Below are positions 1 through 8,701 of a DNA stretch of 64,000 bases, piece by piece. Source of the DNA: Trileptium ribeirensis (taxonomy: Eukaryota > Nematoda > Enoplea > Enoplida > Thoracostomopsidae); the NCBI GenBank assembly GCA_030248225.1, contig JASANE010029376.1, positions 1 to 64,000 of the forward strand, in the 5' to 3' direction. Below the pieces are notes generated by a model. The model did not search any database and was not told the origin of the DNA. It worked only from the letters and a program-made list of their open reading frames with translations. The first letter of the stretch is position 1; each line of letters starts with the position of its first letter. The translations under genes were made by a program, and so were the position numbers.

Positions 1-3000
1 ATCGCCTTTATTGATCAGTTCACGAAACTAGTAATTGCTGCTGCTTTACCGGACCAAACCGCTAAGAGCGTAGCTAAGGTCTTCGTCGAAGACGTGGTGT
101 GCCGCTATGGCGCACCCGAAGAGCTAGTCTCAGACCGAGGAGGATGTTTCGTTTCCGAGGTAATGGAAGCCTTGTGCGCTAGGCTGCATACGTTTAAACG
201 CGAAACGCTCAGTTACAACCCGAAGGCAAACGGAGAAATCGAACGTTTTAACCGTACACTACTATTCCTCCTAAGAGTAGCATTACCTGAAAAGGACCAT
301 ACTACATGGGACGAAGTCCTGCCGTATTGCATCATGTCCTACAATTCAGCAGTACACGCTTCCACGCACTACCCACCATTCATGCTCATGCACGGATTCC
401 AACCCCGAGTACCGGGTGGAATTGAAACGCAAACTGATTGGGGACGCTACCCCGGAGCAGAAGCATATCGCGCCAATGTACAACGGTGGTTAGCTACCAT
501 CAGGGATCGAGCCTATCGATCCATGCAATCTGCTCGGGAATACAGAAAACGCTATTACAATCGTAAGATAAAGGTCCCCGACTACCGTGTTAATGACCAT
601 GTATGGGTCTATCGATACTACACGACACCAGGACTATCGCGCAAATTAGAACGCCGATGGTGCGGACCATATCAGATCACTAAAATAATGCTGCCTTGCA
701 TCTGTGTTAAGCTCCCCGGACAACCTAATGCTTCCGATCATGTAGTTCACATAAATCGCACCAAACCTTGCTACCGCCCGCTAAGCAGCTTCCCTGACAT
801 GGCCGATTTGCTCAAAGCCGTTCCTCCCGCATACATTGAGGCTGCACTACAGGAACCTGGAGAAACTATCCTCGCTGACAAATATTTCGCTAGAGAATTA
901 CAGGCTGCAGATCCAGAAGCAGTCGACCGGTTGCGCCAGGAGATTGATGGTGCCTCCGACGTCGCTAGCATAGAGATTGGAGAACCTAACTTAGAATACA
1001 CGCAAGCTCAGGCAGACATCCACCGCGCCGCAGTAGAACGGCTAACCATTCAAGCCCAAGACTCCTCCGGAGCCCCGCAACAAAACAGACTTCCCCTATG
1101 TGACCCTGACAGAACCCCGGACACCGAATGGCCCGCTATATCACAGGAACTCGCAACCCAGGACTCCACTAAGTTACCTTACGCACTCGATAAACCACCA
1201 GGTACTTTCTCGCCCGAGTATGGACAACACACCGCCCCAGTAACCCTACGAGAACAAGAACGAGCCGTTCGGACTGATGAGGCTACAAGGCCTCTAAAGG
1301 TAAAACGATTAGACCCCGAACGCGCACTGCGACCATTCAATGCAAACGACCTCGGTCTTGTGGAATTACTCGCTTCACAGGACCCGGACGAAGACTTGCC
1401 TCACACTCCAGAACAAACAACATCCCCAACGTCAGCCATCGAGCATGCAGTCCAAACTTCGCCCCTCACGCCTGCAAAACACCGAGCTGCAATCGCTACT
1501 CAAACATCTCGCAGTCCTCAGACACAACGCCTAATGACCGAATCAGACCAGCCAGTACCACCATACTACACCTATTATGAGCATTCAGCGTCTTACGAAC
1601 AACCCTATTCCATGCCTCGTCAAGCATATTCCGCCCCACCTACACCATTCCCACACACTCCCCTGATGCCACTAGGCTTTGAAGCCACTATAGAGGACTA
1701 CGTCCCAGACGAATGGATCACACCACATTACACCCCTCCTAGACCACAACCCGCACAGTCCGTCCCAGCAACCAGCCAACCTCTACCAGAACCCGCGCCA
1801 ACACCGAAACCTAAGCCTAAACCACGACGAAAACCAACTAAGGTTCCCGCGCCGACCAGTGAACAAGCATCATCTATAAGCTCAGAGACCACCTCACCGG
1901 AAACAACCGATTTTCCGACCCCACCCCAACGGTGGATAATTCCACCCCTGTTATCACCCTTACAGGAACGGGGAACCAAAGATCCACAGGTACCATCCTT
2001 TGGTCGATGGACCACCCGAAGACAAAATGAACTAGCACAATGGGAATGGGAAATGCAGGAGATAAGAAGGAAAAGAGAGGAAGCCGCCCGTGCCCGAGGA
2101 GAAATACAAGATGCAACTGAATTAATGGAGTACTTAAGAGGATCCCCTATACAATACATTCCCTCGGAAGACCAAGCAGCTGCCGACGGGATTGTAGAAG
2201 AATTTATTAAAAGTTTAGCTCGAGAACGAGAAGCAAGTAAACAACGTCGACCTTCCGAGTCTTCGGAAGGCGGTCGACCGAAACGATTACGACCACGGAC
2301 TGTAGACCAGGACAATGAAACAATATCAACCATTGGCGAATCAACCAAGGGCTCCTCTACCGGGAGGAAGGGAAGAGCGCCGCCGCGTAGCGCTCCCTCC
2401 ACCCTTAAAGGAGCTCTAACCCGACCATCTCGCGCCAAACCACGTAGACAAACCCCCGCTAGGGCCCAATCACAAGTTAGTTGGGAAGACGAGGAGGATG
2501 AGATACCTCTTAGTCAACTTTTACCGGGACCCCGACGAAGGCCCCACTTTGAACTCGATCCTCCAACTGAGGAAAGTGAGGGATCTCCTGAAATGGGACC
2601 CTCTGCGCCCGAGGTTAAGGAGAGGGAAGAAACCCCTCAACCTACCCGCCGACAACCACATAGGCAAGCTAGGGACCGTTGTCGTTGGTATGAAGAATAC
2701 ATACCATACGGAAAAGAAGCCCGAGTCGTAATACCACGTTTGGACACCCGACGATTGGAACCTAAAATTACGACACCAGCTCGACGGACTATACCCCTCG
2801 CTCCACCGACTCGACATCGTGACCCTGTTATGCCGATGGATTATCCATCTGGTAGTGCTCGTGCACGGCACGACATGTTTGAACCTTTTAGGGACATCTT
2901 TGATGAACAGGACATCGAGGACATGTTATCCGCACATCCGGACTTGGAACCCGACGAGGACAGTGGACAAAGACAATTACGACCCGAAGATATCGGACTA

Positions 3001-3048
3001 GAAGTGGTCCGACCTCCGAGACAACCGCCTCGCGAGCGACGGTTGTAA
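1..3048 (+). CDS. Ty3/gypsy retroelement polyprotein, integrase end with long low-complexity tail (5' end outside window)
   Basis: The frame is open from base 1, so the protein starts upstream; the first ATG at 94 lies inside the integrase core and is not the true start. The core has the retroviral DDE layout: the first Asp in IDQFTK (bases about 13-30), the second in SDRGGCF, and Glu in NGEIERFN. Exactly 35 residues separate the second Asp from that Glu, as in active integrases. A GPY-type C-terminal module follows (WCGPYQI to HVVHINRTKP, about 660-770). Integrase inserts element cDNA into host DNA in the nucleus. The next roughly 740 residues, up to the TAA at 3046, are rich in Pro, Arg, Glu and Gln, with a PKPKPKPRR run, and match no domain I recognise. 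Ty3 integrases normally end soon after the GPY module, so this tail is unusual. It stays open throughout, so the copy looks recent. Protease, RT and RNase H would lie left of the window. Confidence 0.9.
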   Translation: MAFIDQFTKLVIAAALPDQTAKSVAKVFVEDVVCRYGAPEELVSDRGGCFVSEVMEALCARLHTFKRETLSYNPKANGEIERFNRTLLFLLRVALPEKDHTTWDEVLPYCIMSYNSAVHASTHYPPFMLMHGFQPRVPGGIETQTDWGRYPGAEAYRANVQRWLATIRDRAYRSMQSAREYRKRYYNRKIKVPDYRVNDHVWVYRYYTTPGLSRKLERRWCGPYQITKIMLPCICVKLPGQPNASDHVVHINRTKPCYRPLSSFPDMADLLKAVPPAYIEAALQEPGETILADKYFARELQAADPEAVDRLRQEIDGASDVASIEIGEPNLEYTQAQADIHRAAVERLTIQAQDSSGAPQQNRLPLCDPDRTPDTEWPAISQELATQDSTKLPYALDKPPGTFSPEYGQHTAPVTLREQERAVRTDEATRPLKVKRLDPERALRPFNANDLGLVELLASQDPDEDLPHTPEQTTSPTSAIEHAVQTSPLTPAKHRAAIATQTSRSPQTQRLMTESDQPVPPYYTYYEHSASYEQPYSMPRQAYSAPPTPFPHTPLMPLGFEATIEDYVPDEWITPHYTPPRPQPAQSVPATSQPLPEPAPTPKPKPKPRRKPTKVPAPTSEQASSISSETTSPETTDFPTPPQRWIIPPLLSPLQERGTKDPQVPSFGRWTTRRQNELAQWEWEMQEIRRKREEAARARGEIQDATELMEYLRGSPIQYIPSEDQAAADGIVEEFIKSLAREREASKQRRPSESSEGGRPKRLRPRTVDQDNETISTIGESTKGSSTGRKGRAPPRSAPSTLKGALTRPSRAKPRRQTPARAQSQVSWEDEEDEIPLSQLLPGPRRRPHFELDPPTEESEGSPEMGPSAPEVKEREETPQPTRRQPHRQARDRCRWYEEYIPYGKEARVVIPRLDTRRLEPKITTPARRTIPLAPPTRHRDPVMPMDYPSGSARARHDMFEPFRDIFDEQDIEDMLSAHPDLEPDEDSGQRQLRPEDIGLEVVRPPRQPPRERRL

Positions 3049-3128
3049 CGTTTAAATCACTCGAGAAACACCCCGGAAAACTCGAGCTCCCGCCACCAAA
3101 CTCCCTCAAGAGCCGCCACTAATGGCGA

Positions 3129-3143
3129 TGAATACTATTGCAG
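3129..3143 (+). promoter_or_regulatory. Possible 3' splice site ahead of the second ORF
   Basis: The sequence ending in TATTGCAG lies between the polyprotein stop (3048) and the ATG at 3172. An acceptor here would place the second ORF on a spliced subgenomic RNA, as for env in retroviruses. Two out-of-frame ATGs (3122 and 3131) precede the site and would be removed by such splicing. The pyrimidine tract is weak, so this is only suggestive. Confidence 0.25.
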
Positions 3144-3171
3144 GAATCACCAATTCAAAGAAATCAACGAA

Positions 3172-4305
3172 ATGGAACAACTTCCACGACCTCGTGTGCC
3201 GTACTACACCATCAACTATAGTGCCCCAATCGAAACGTTCCTGTCCAAAGGTACACACTGGCCAGAACTCTCCAACATGGCTCCGTTAGGCCAAACCGTC
3301 ACCCAATACCCCATCGAATATACATCGACGGAGCAAGGCTACCAGCTCCTCGTCACCTATTTATTCGACGAGGAGCAAGCAAAACAAGACATTTCAGACC
3401 TGAAACTGGGAGCTCGAGACGTCAAGGCCATCTCCCGACGAAACAAACAAAAGTTCCTTGACCCCGAAACAACCGAGCGCCTCCGCCCAGTACTCCCTCA
3501 CCTTATGCGGACGGTGCTCCTGGAAAAATTCAAAATACCTCGATTCAGGGACGCCCTGCTGGCCACCGGATTCGCACAATTGCTCGAGGCAAATAGATCC
3601 GACTCCTTTTGGGGAATCGGCCTAGGGCCAGACGACATCAAATTCGGCAAACGGCCGCGACCGTGTCACAATGTCATGGGCCGCCTATTGGAGGAGGTTC
3701 GATCCTTCCTCCGTCACGACGTCGCCTCCTGGCCGACGGTTTTGATTCTGGGCGACTCGTTAGCGGCACCCTTGGTCAACATGGCCGCTTCGAAAGGGTG
3801 GTTCGCCATCGCATGGCCGGGAGCCACCATGCAATTCCTGGTCCGGCTAGCGACGTGTATTACCACGCCGCAGACTAAAACCGTCATGATTCTTGGTGGT
3901 TACAAAGCGGCCCTACGGACAAAGCCGCACGAAGGTCGTTTGCTGGACACGCCCAGCAAAGTTATGCGTCGAGTGCGCCGATATATATGCTCATTCGACT
4001 ACTTACTCAATGACGGAGCTCGAGCAATTATTGCCCCGCCTTCCCCACATTGGGACATTGGACAAGACAATACTGTCGAGTGGCACGACGAATTTACCCA
4101 AATATTCCAAGACATTAAATGGCAATTTCCTGACAGATTACAGAAATCGTCGATGCCAGACTACCCGACCGAACTAACCGAATCGGGAGCGTGGGAAAAT
4201 ATTACGGACAGTGCCGAAATCGCGGAGCCATATATTACCGAGCCATATGTCGGATACTTCCAGCAATGGGCTCAACAAAACCTAGTACCTAACCAATGGG
4301 ATTAA
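3172..4305 (+). CDS. NADAR domain fused to SGNH/GDSL-like hydrolase domain, in the env position of a Ty3 retroelement
   Basis: A 377-residue ORF starts 123 bases after the polyprotein stop. Residues about 22-181 fit the NADAR (YbiA/DUF1768) fold in order: LSNMAPLG, the signature TSTEQGYQ (51-58, equivalent to the S-E-H-Y-x-Q motif), AKQDISD, LLEKF, LLATG, FWGIGLG (146-152) and the closing HNVMGRLLEEVRSFL (166-180). NADAR proteins hydrolyse N-glycosidic bonds of riboflavin intermediates or remove ADP-ribose from guanine bases. Residues about 186-300 look SGNH/GDSL-like: VLILGDSL (190-197) with Ser196 as candidate nucleophile, then WPGATM, ILGGYKA (240-246) and a PPSPH segment with His293. The usual GxND of block III is replaced by GGYK, so the esterase activity may be altered or lost. 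There is no signal peptide, no membrane segment and no Cys-rich ectodomain, so this is not an envelope protein. Domain calls come from motif reading, without a profile search. Confidence 0.75.
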   Translation: MEQLPRPRVPYYTINYSAPIETFLSKGTHWPELSNMAPLGQTVTQYPIEYTSTEQGYQLLVTYLFDEEQAKQDISDLKLGARDVKAISRRNKQKFLDPETTERLRPVLPHLMRTVLLEKFKIPRFRDALLATGFAQLLEANRSDSFWGIGLGPDDIKFGKRPRPCHNVMGRLLEEVRSFLRHDVASWPTVLILGDSLAAPLVNMAASKGWFAIAWPGATMQFLVRLATCITTPQTKTVMILGGYKAALRTKPHEGRLLDTPSKVMRRVRRYICSFDYLLNDGARAIIAPPSPHWDIGQDNTVEWHDEFTQIFQDIKWQFPDRLQKSSMPDYPTELTESGAWENITDSAEIAEPYITEPYVGYFQQWAQQNLVPNQWD

Positions 4306-5076
4306 AACAATAAGGATGAAATCCTGACATGACCGTGTGACCGTTGACTATTTGGAAATATTTTTTTTGTGTTTTTGTATTTTGCCACGACGAACCCTCG
4401 ATAACACTTGCGGTAAACCTGATCAGGATGCAATAGACGGTTTAGTTATGATTACCTAATTGATACCCGTCAGATATATGTATCTCGCATTTTATAACCT
4501 GCCGTAAATCTATTTTGATCGCTTTATATGATTATTTACGTATATGCACCATGGCACCGTGGCAGAAATTATTGACTAACGCGGTTTTAACCAGGCTGAA
4601 AATTCTTTCAAAACGTAGTGAAAAGTCCTTTTGGCCCCCTCAAAAATATAAGAGGAGGACTTTTCCGGTATACTTTTCAGAAGTAGAAATTGCTAGGATC
4701 TAAGGAAGATTCGGCGGAAACGTGGCTAAATTTGCACTGAATAACATATTTTGAGCAATCTATTAGGCCAGGACCACAATGTGTGACTAGGACCAACAAT
4801 GGTCAATAAGATATTCCGACAATAACATAAATTAACTGGGAAACCTGAATTCCCGTGTACCATATTGTATCATATTATCTGTACATATGGCTTAACTTAT
4901 TTGTGGGGATAGAGCGCGGGTTACCCGTCAGTGTAAACACGCACGCGCCTTTTTGAAAGGGGTCTTAGTCGTCGGAGACCCCATTATAGGCACAAACTTT
5001 TACCATAAGCATAACAGAAATTCCTTTGCAACCCGAATAATTAAGTCCGAAAATTTCCATTTAAAAATATAAGAGA
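4306..5076 (+). other. Noncoding 3' region of the retroelement
   Basis: No supportable coding sequence lies between the second ORF and the terminal block. A stem-loop at about 4960-4983 pairs GGGGTCT with AGACCCC around a 10-nt loop. The last bases before 5077 are an A/G-rich run ending AAATATAAGAGA, the place where a polypurine tract for plus-strand priming would be expected. That reading is inferred from position. Confidence 0.5.
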
Positions 5077-6109
5077 TGTAACAGGCCCGTTCCGGCCCGT
5101 TACGTGTCTCTCACACGATTCCGACGTTAAGTCTGCTTAAGCTGGCCTCAAATCGGATTGGATAGAGTTTGCGGGAACCAGGTCTTCATGTGGTGTGGCC
5201 GGGTGCCATGGGTGCCGATAATTGCGTTTCGTATTGTTATATTATGCTTGTATTTTCGCCGTTGCTATGCTTTTATCATTGATATAACCTGTTATTGCAT
5301 GACCTATTTTATGATTGTGTAGTCGGACAAGGCGCTACTGAGCCCAGAGGAAGTTGGCTTCGCTCATCTGGTTGGATTTAGAAAGATAAAAATGTAGGAT
5401 AGTATTTCACTGGCTAGGACAGAGCATCCGAACGGAACTCGACTGCTTCTCCCTAGTTCCCCATTGAAATATCAAAATTTAGACCGTCCGGAAATAGGAG
5501 GCCTTTGACAATCTAAGGGGAAGGGAAGTGATCAGAATCGAGACCATCAAGTTTACCTGGTTTGAGCGAACCATAGCTTAATGGTCGCAAAAAAGTAAGC
5601 TGAAACAAATGGGTTACGGTAGTTTCCGATTGTTTGGAAATAACGGACCTCGGGCCTGTTTATCGGCCCGTAACCGTTCAACGGTTCAGATTTACCGGAA
5701 ATGCCCCGAGTACTTTTCGGTAGAGAATTTTCAGGGCTCTCGAACGAGCCCCAGACATCGCAAATCGCTGGAGGATTTCACGAGATATCCTGGGGACAAA
5801 TAGGTGAACATTCAATCAACAGCCAATACTTACGCTAGGTTTGGTTGGTGACCATGGTCCCGAGTGGACCTGACATAGGCATATATGGATATATAACTAT
5901 GTATATATGTAGATATGTGTGTGCTGCCTGATCTTCGTGTCTCGGTATGTCTATTTTCCCGCCCCCACCGTATCAGAACTTTTATCTTTATAGCATCCGT
6001 TGACGCCCAAAATGGCCTGACCCGCACCCTAACAACCGGTTTTCTGGTGACCATCGGATCACTGATTGAAAGTATGCGTGTTTCTAAGTAGAATACCCAT
6101 TTAGGCATC

Positions 6110-6720
6110 TGACGAGACCAGGCGGGTCTCGATCTGACCAGTCCTCCCGCTGCCATATAACTTACTTCCCTGTTCTATAATGCACCACGAAAATTCAACA
6201 TAAAATTCCTTCAGTTTGTACCAACTCCGTATTTGACCGCAGACCCTAAACGTGCTCATGCGACCCCTCATTTTATTTGTCTGCTCCTGGCGAGCACAAC
6301 GATATCCGGCGGGTCTTTGTCCGACTTCGCGTTAGCCCTTTATGATCAAAAAGGTGCCCCCCCAATTTGGCATACCGACTGCAAGTGGGTACAGACCGAC
6401 CGAAAATTTAACCCCAACTCAAAGGTAGGCATAATGCCCCTCATTGCATTCGTCGCGTCGTGACATCTTCAACGATGCCCGGCGGGTCTCCATCTGCCGC
6501 CCCGTTAACCCGGGAGAGCCGAAAATGCGCCCCCACTTTTTGCTAAAACTCTCTTTAACGGCCTTCAACCGTCGTAATTTTAGTGCACCTCTACCCGCTG
6601 CCGTTAAGGTAGGGAAAACACCCCTCGTTTGAATCGCCTTTTCTAGGCGAGTTCAACGATGTCCGGCGGGCGTCGCTCCGCCCAACCGTTGGAGCGGGAG
6701 AGCCCGCTGAAACCCCGTAT
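6110..6720 (+). repeat. Four ~180-bp direct repeats inside LTR copy A
   Basis: The core GGCGGG(T/C)(C/G)T recurs at 6121, 6308, 6481 and 6665 (spacing 187, 173, 184). In the last three it follows CAACGAT(A/G)(T/C)C. Each unit also carries a CCCCTC(A/G)TT block and a GC-rich stem (GGCGGGTCTCNATCYGCC type). LTR B also has four units (near 13,418, 13,581, 13,757 and 13,939). LTR C has two (23,553 and 23,727). Confidence 0.75.
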
Positions 6721-6964
6721 GCTAATATATGTCGGAACCCAAAATTGGGTCCCGACCCGCCGCTGCGCCTAACCCCCTAGTGTTTGGTATCATTCGGCCC
6801 CGTTTTTCGTCCTGGGACCGAATTTCGCCCCAGCCCCTCGAAATTCCCTTGGGAACCCCCTGTCCCGACTCCCTTCCCGTGCCTTTCTTTTTCGTGCTTC
6901 TTTTTCCTTTTCCACTCTCTTTAACCGACTTCTTTTGGTCGGTTGTCGTCGTTGCTGTCGCCAT

Positions 6965-7158
6965 GTATGTGTGTGTGTGTGCGTGTGTGTATGTGTTGTT
7001 GCTGTTGTTGTTGTTGTTGTTGTGGTTGCTGTGCTGTTGGGTTGATGTTGTTATTGTCGTTGTTGTTGTGGTTCTGCGTGTTTCTAGTGTGAACTTGAGC
7101 GACCTTTCTGTCGCTCAGGTCGCCTGTGTGTCTCATGTGTAATGTGTGCTCATGAGTG

Positions 7159-7189
<31 letters not shown>

Positions 7190-7230
7190 GGTATGTATGT
7201 ATTTATATATATATATATATATATATAACA
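6965..7230 (+). repeat. TG/TTG microsatellite tract in LTR copy A
   Basis: (TG)n and (TTG)n runs are followed by (TATG/TGTATG)n and (AT)n at 7203-7226. Equivalent tracts occur in copy B (12,915-13,140) and copy C (24,010-24,180). The Asn/Gln-rich or Cys/Val-rich translations here are by-products of the simple repeats. Confidence 0.9.
7097..7116 (+). other. Conserved 20-nt stem-loop in the LTR
   Basis: GAGCGACCTTTCTGTCGCTC forms a perfect 7-bp stem with a 6-nt loop. The same element is identical in copy C (24,054-24,073) and has one change in copy B (13,008-13,027, reversed), while the bases around it have diverged strongly. It always lies just after the TTG-rich tract. A regulatory or RNA-structure role is inferred. 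Confidence 0.6.
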
Positions 7231-8701
7231 CACGGGTTTACAAAAAAACGGGATGCGTGAGGACAAGACGTGCAAAACGACATTAAATTCGTGAGTTTTA
7301 CGGACGGACTGGACGCTTAGGAATAGGACTGACGGGGGGTAGGTTTAGGGCCCTCCCGTGGGCTCCGGGAGCTCCTGAATAGGACCCCGGATAGACCGAA
7401 AGATACTTAGGACTGTGCTGCGCCCTGGAGCACGGAATAAGTTCATTCCTACCTTAGGTTCCCCCCCTTTGGGACGCCCAAAGACGTCCTGTCGGGATAT
7501 TTGAAATTTAACTAGGAATGCTAGGAATTCTAGGAATGTTTGGCTTTATCTTGTAAGCCGACATATAAACGTGCAATGTTTGCACGTTTATCCATGGGTA
7601 GGGCGATAAAATTTAGCCCCAGATGCCCTCCAAATAAGCTTAATTAAGTGATGGATGAGGCAGCTAACTCGCTAAATAGCAGAAATTTGGTTTCAAATCG
7701 GCGAGTTAGCTGAGGAAAAATTTGATGGATGAGACCCAGAACGCGGAAAAGACATATTCTAGCTTATCTTGAATGCTTTGTAAGGGGAAAAGATTTAAAA
7801 TTTTGAATATTTGACGGGCGATTTAGCAGCTTTCGTGGGACATCTGGGGGTAACGACCAAGCTAGATTATGCAAGGGGTTTAGAAGATCTGAATAATGGG
7901 TTTAGGATAAGTTTCTGACGTGAACTTTGGGGTACAGATGGGCTAAAATTGGAGATTTTGGAAGAAAACTCGCAGATGGTCGACCTCCGAGTAATCGGAG
8001 GGTTCAAGTTTGATGTCGGCGATTTCGATTGAAGCCGACTCTCTCTAACGGGGTCCCAGGGTTTACGATAGCTGTCAAAAATAAAATTTGGGGAATTTTT
8101 CGATTGGGCGCCCGGGTTTGACCTCGAAAAAGTGGGCGTCAAGAGAACGTCGTCGATTGGATGGCGACAAAATCGCCATGCTTCAACACAGCAGAAAATT
8201 TTGAAGCGACGACTATCGCGTCGTCTCTTCGAATCAGTCTGACTTCGGCAGCGCGGAGTTCGGTCGACTCTACTGACCGGCTCCGACGCGTGAGTTTGCT
8301 AGTATTGTTTCGCCACATTTTTGCTTTCTTGTGTTTTTCGCTCTTCGAGTTTGGAATGGAGATCGACGACCGGAGGACCCGCGTGGACATCTTTCGTCTC
8401 GCGGAAGGGGGCTAGCGATAGCTGTCCCGGATCGACTGCTGTAAGTTAGGAGGAGAATCGAGAGATTGGGGGTTTATTTTCCCCAGATGTAACAGGACCC
8501 AATCATTCACAAAAGACAAACTTAGCTGATCATGGTTTAGCCTTGCTTTTATAGGTTGAACCGACGCCAATTTTCAACGCTTTACATGTTTATTAGACAA
8601 ACCTCCTCAAGTCGAGTTCTGTTTTGGACGCTTCGAGCGATTGCACGGAGGGTACGAAATTGTAGGCACTAAAGTCGAAGTCATTCCGATTCCCCGTGGT
8701 C

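Larger units (their letters stand above)
5077..8701 (+). mobile_element. Long terminal repeat, copy A (3' LTR of the Ty3 element)
   Basis: Starts TGTAACAGGCCCGTTCC, directly after the A/G-rich tract. The same start recurs at 14,984 (minus strand) and 21,782 (plus), while the flanks of the three copies are unrelated, so this is a true element boundary and begins with the canonical TG. Copies A and C stay alignable to CCCCGTGGTC at 8701. The real end may lie further right, because copy C could be truncated and no CA end or target duplication was found. At 3.6 kb or more this is very long for an LTR. It holds internal direct repeats (6121-6720), a TTG/TG-rich tract (6965-7230) and several stem-loops. 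Short ORFs in it are low-complexity and not supported as genes. Confidence 0.65.

Noticed and set aside
1273..1310. CTGATGAGG resembling a hammerhead ribozyme core
   Set aside because: It lies in an intact coding frame, and the required GAAA and closing stem are absent.
1728..2438. 236-codon frame antisense to the polyprotein tail
   Set aside because: Shadow of the GC-rich Pro/Arg coding strand; no family resemblance and no independent signals.
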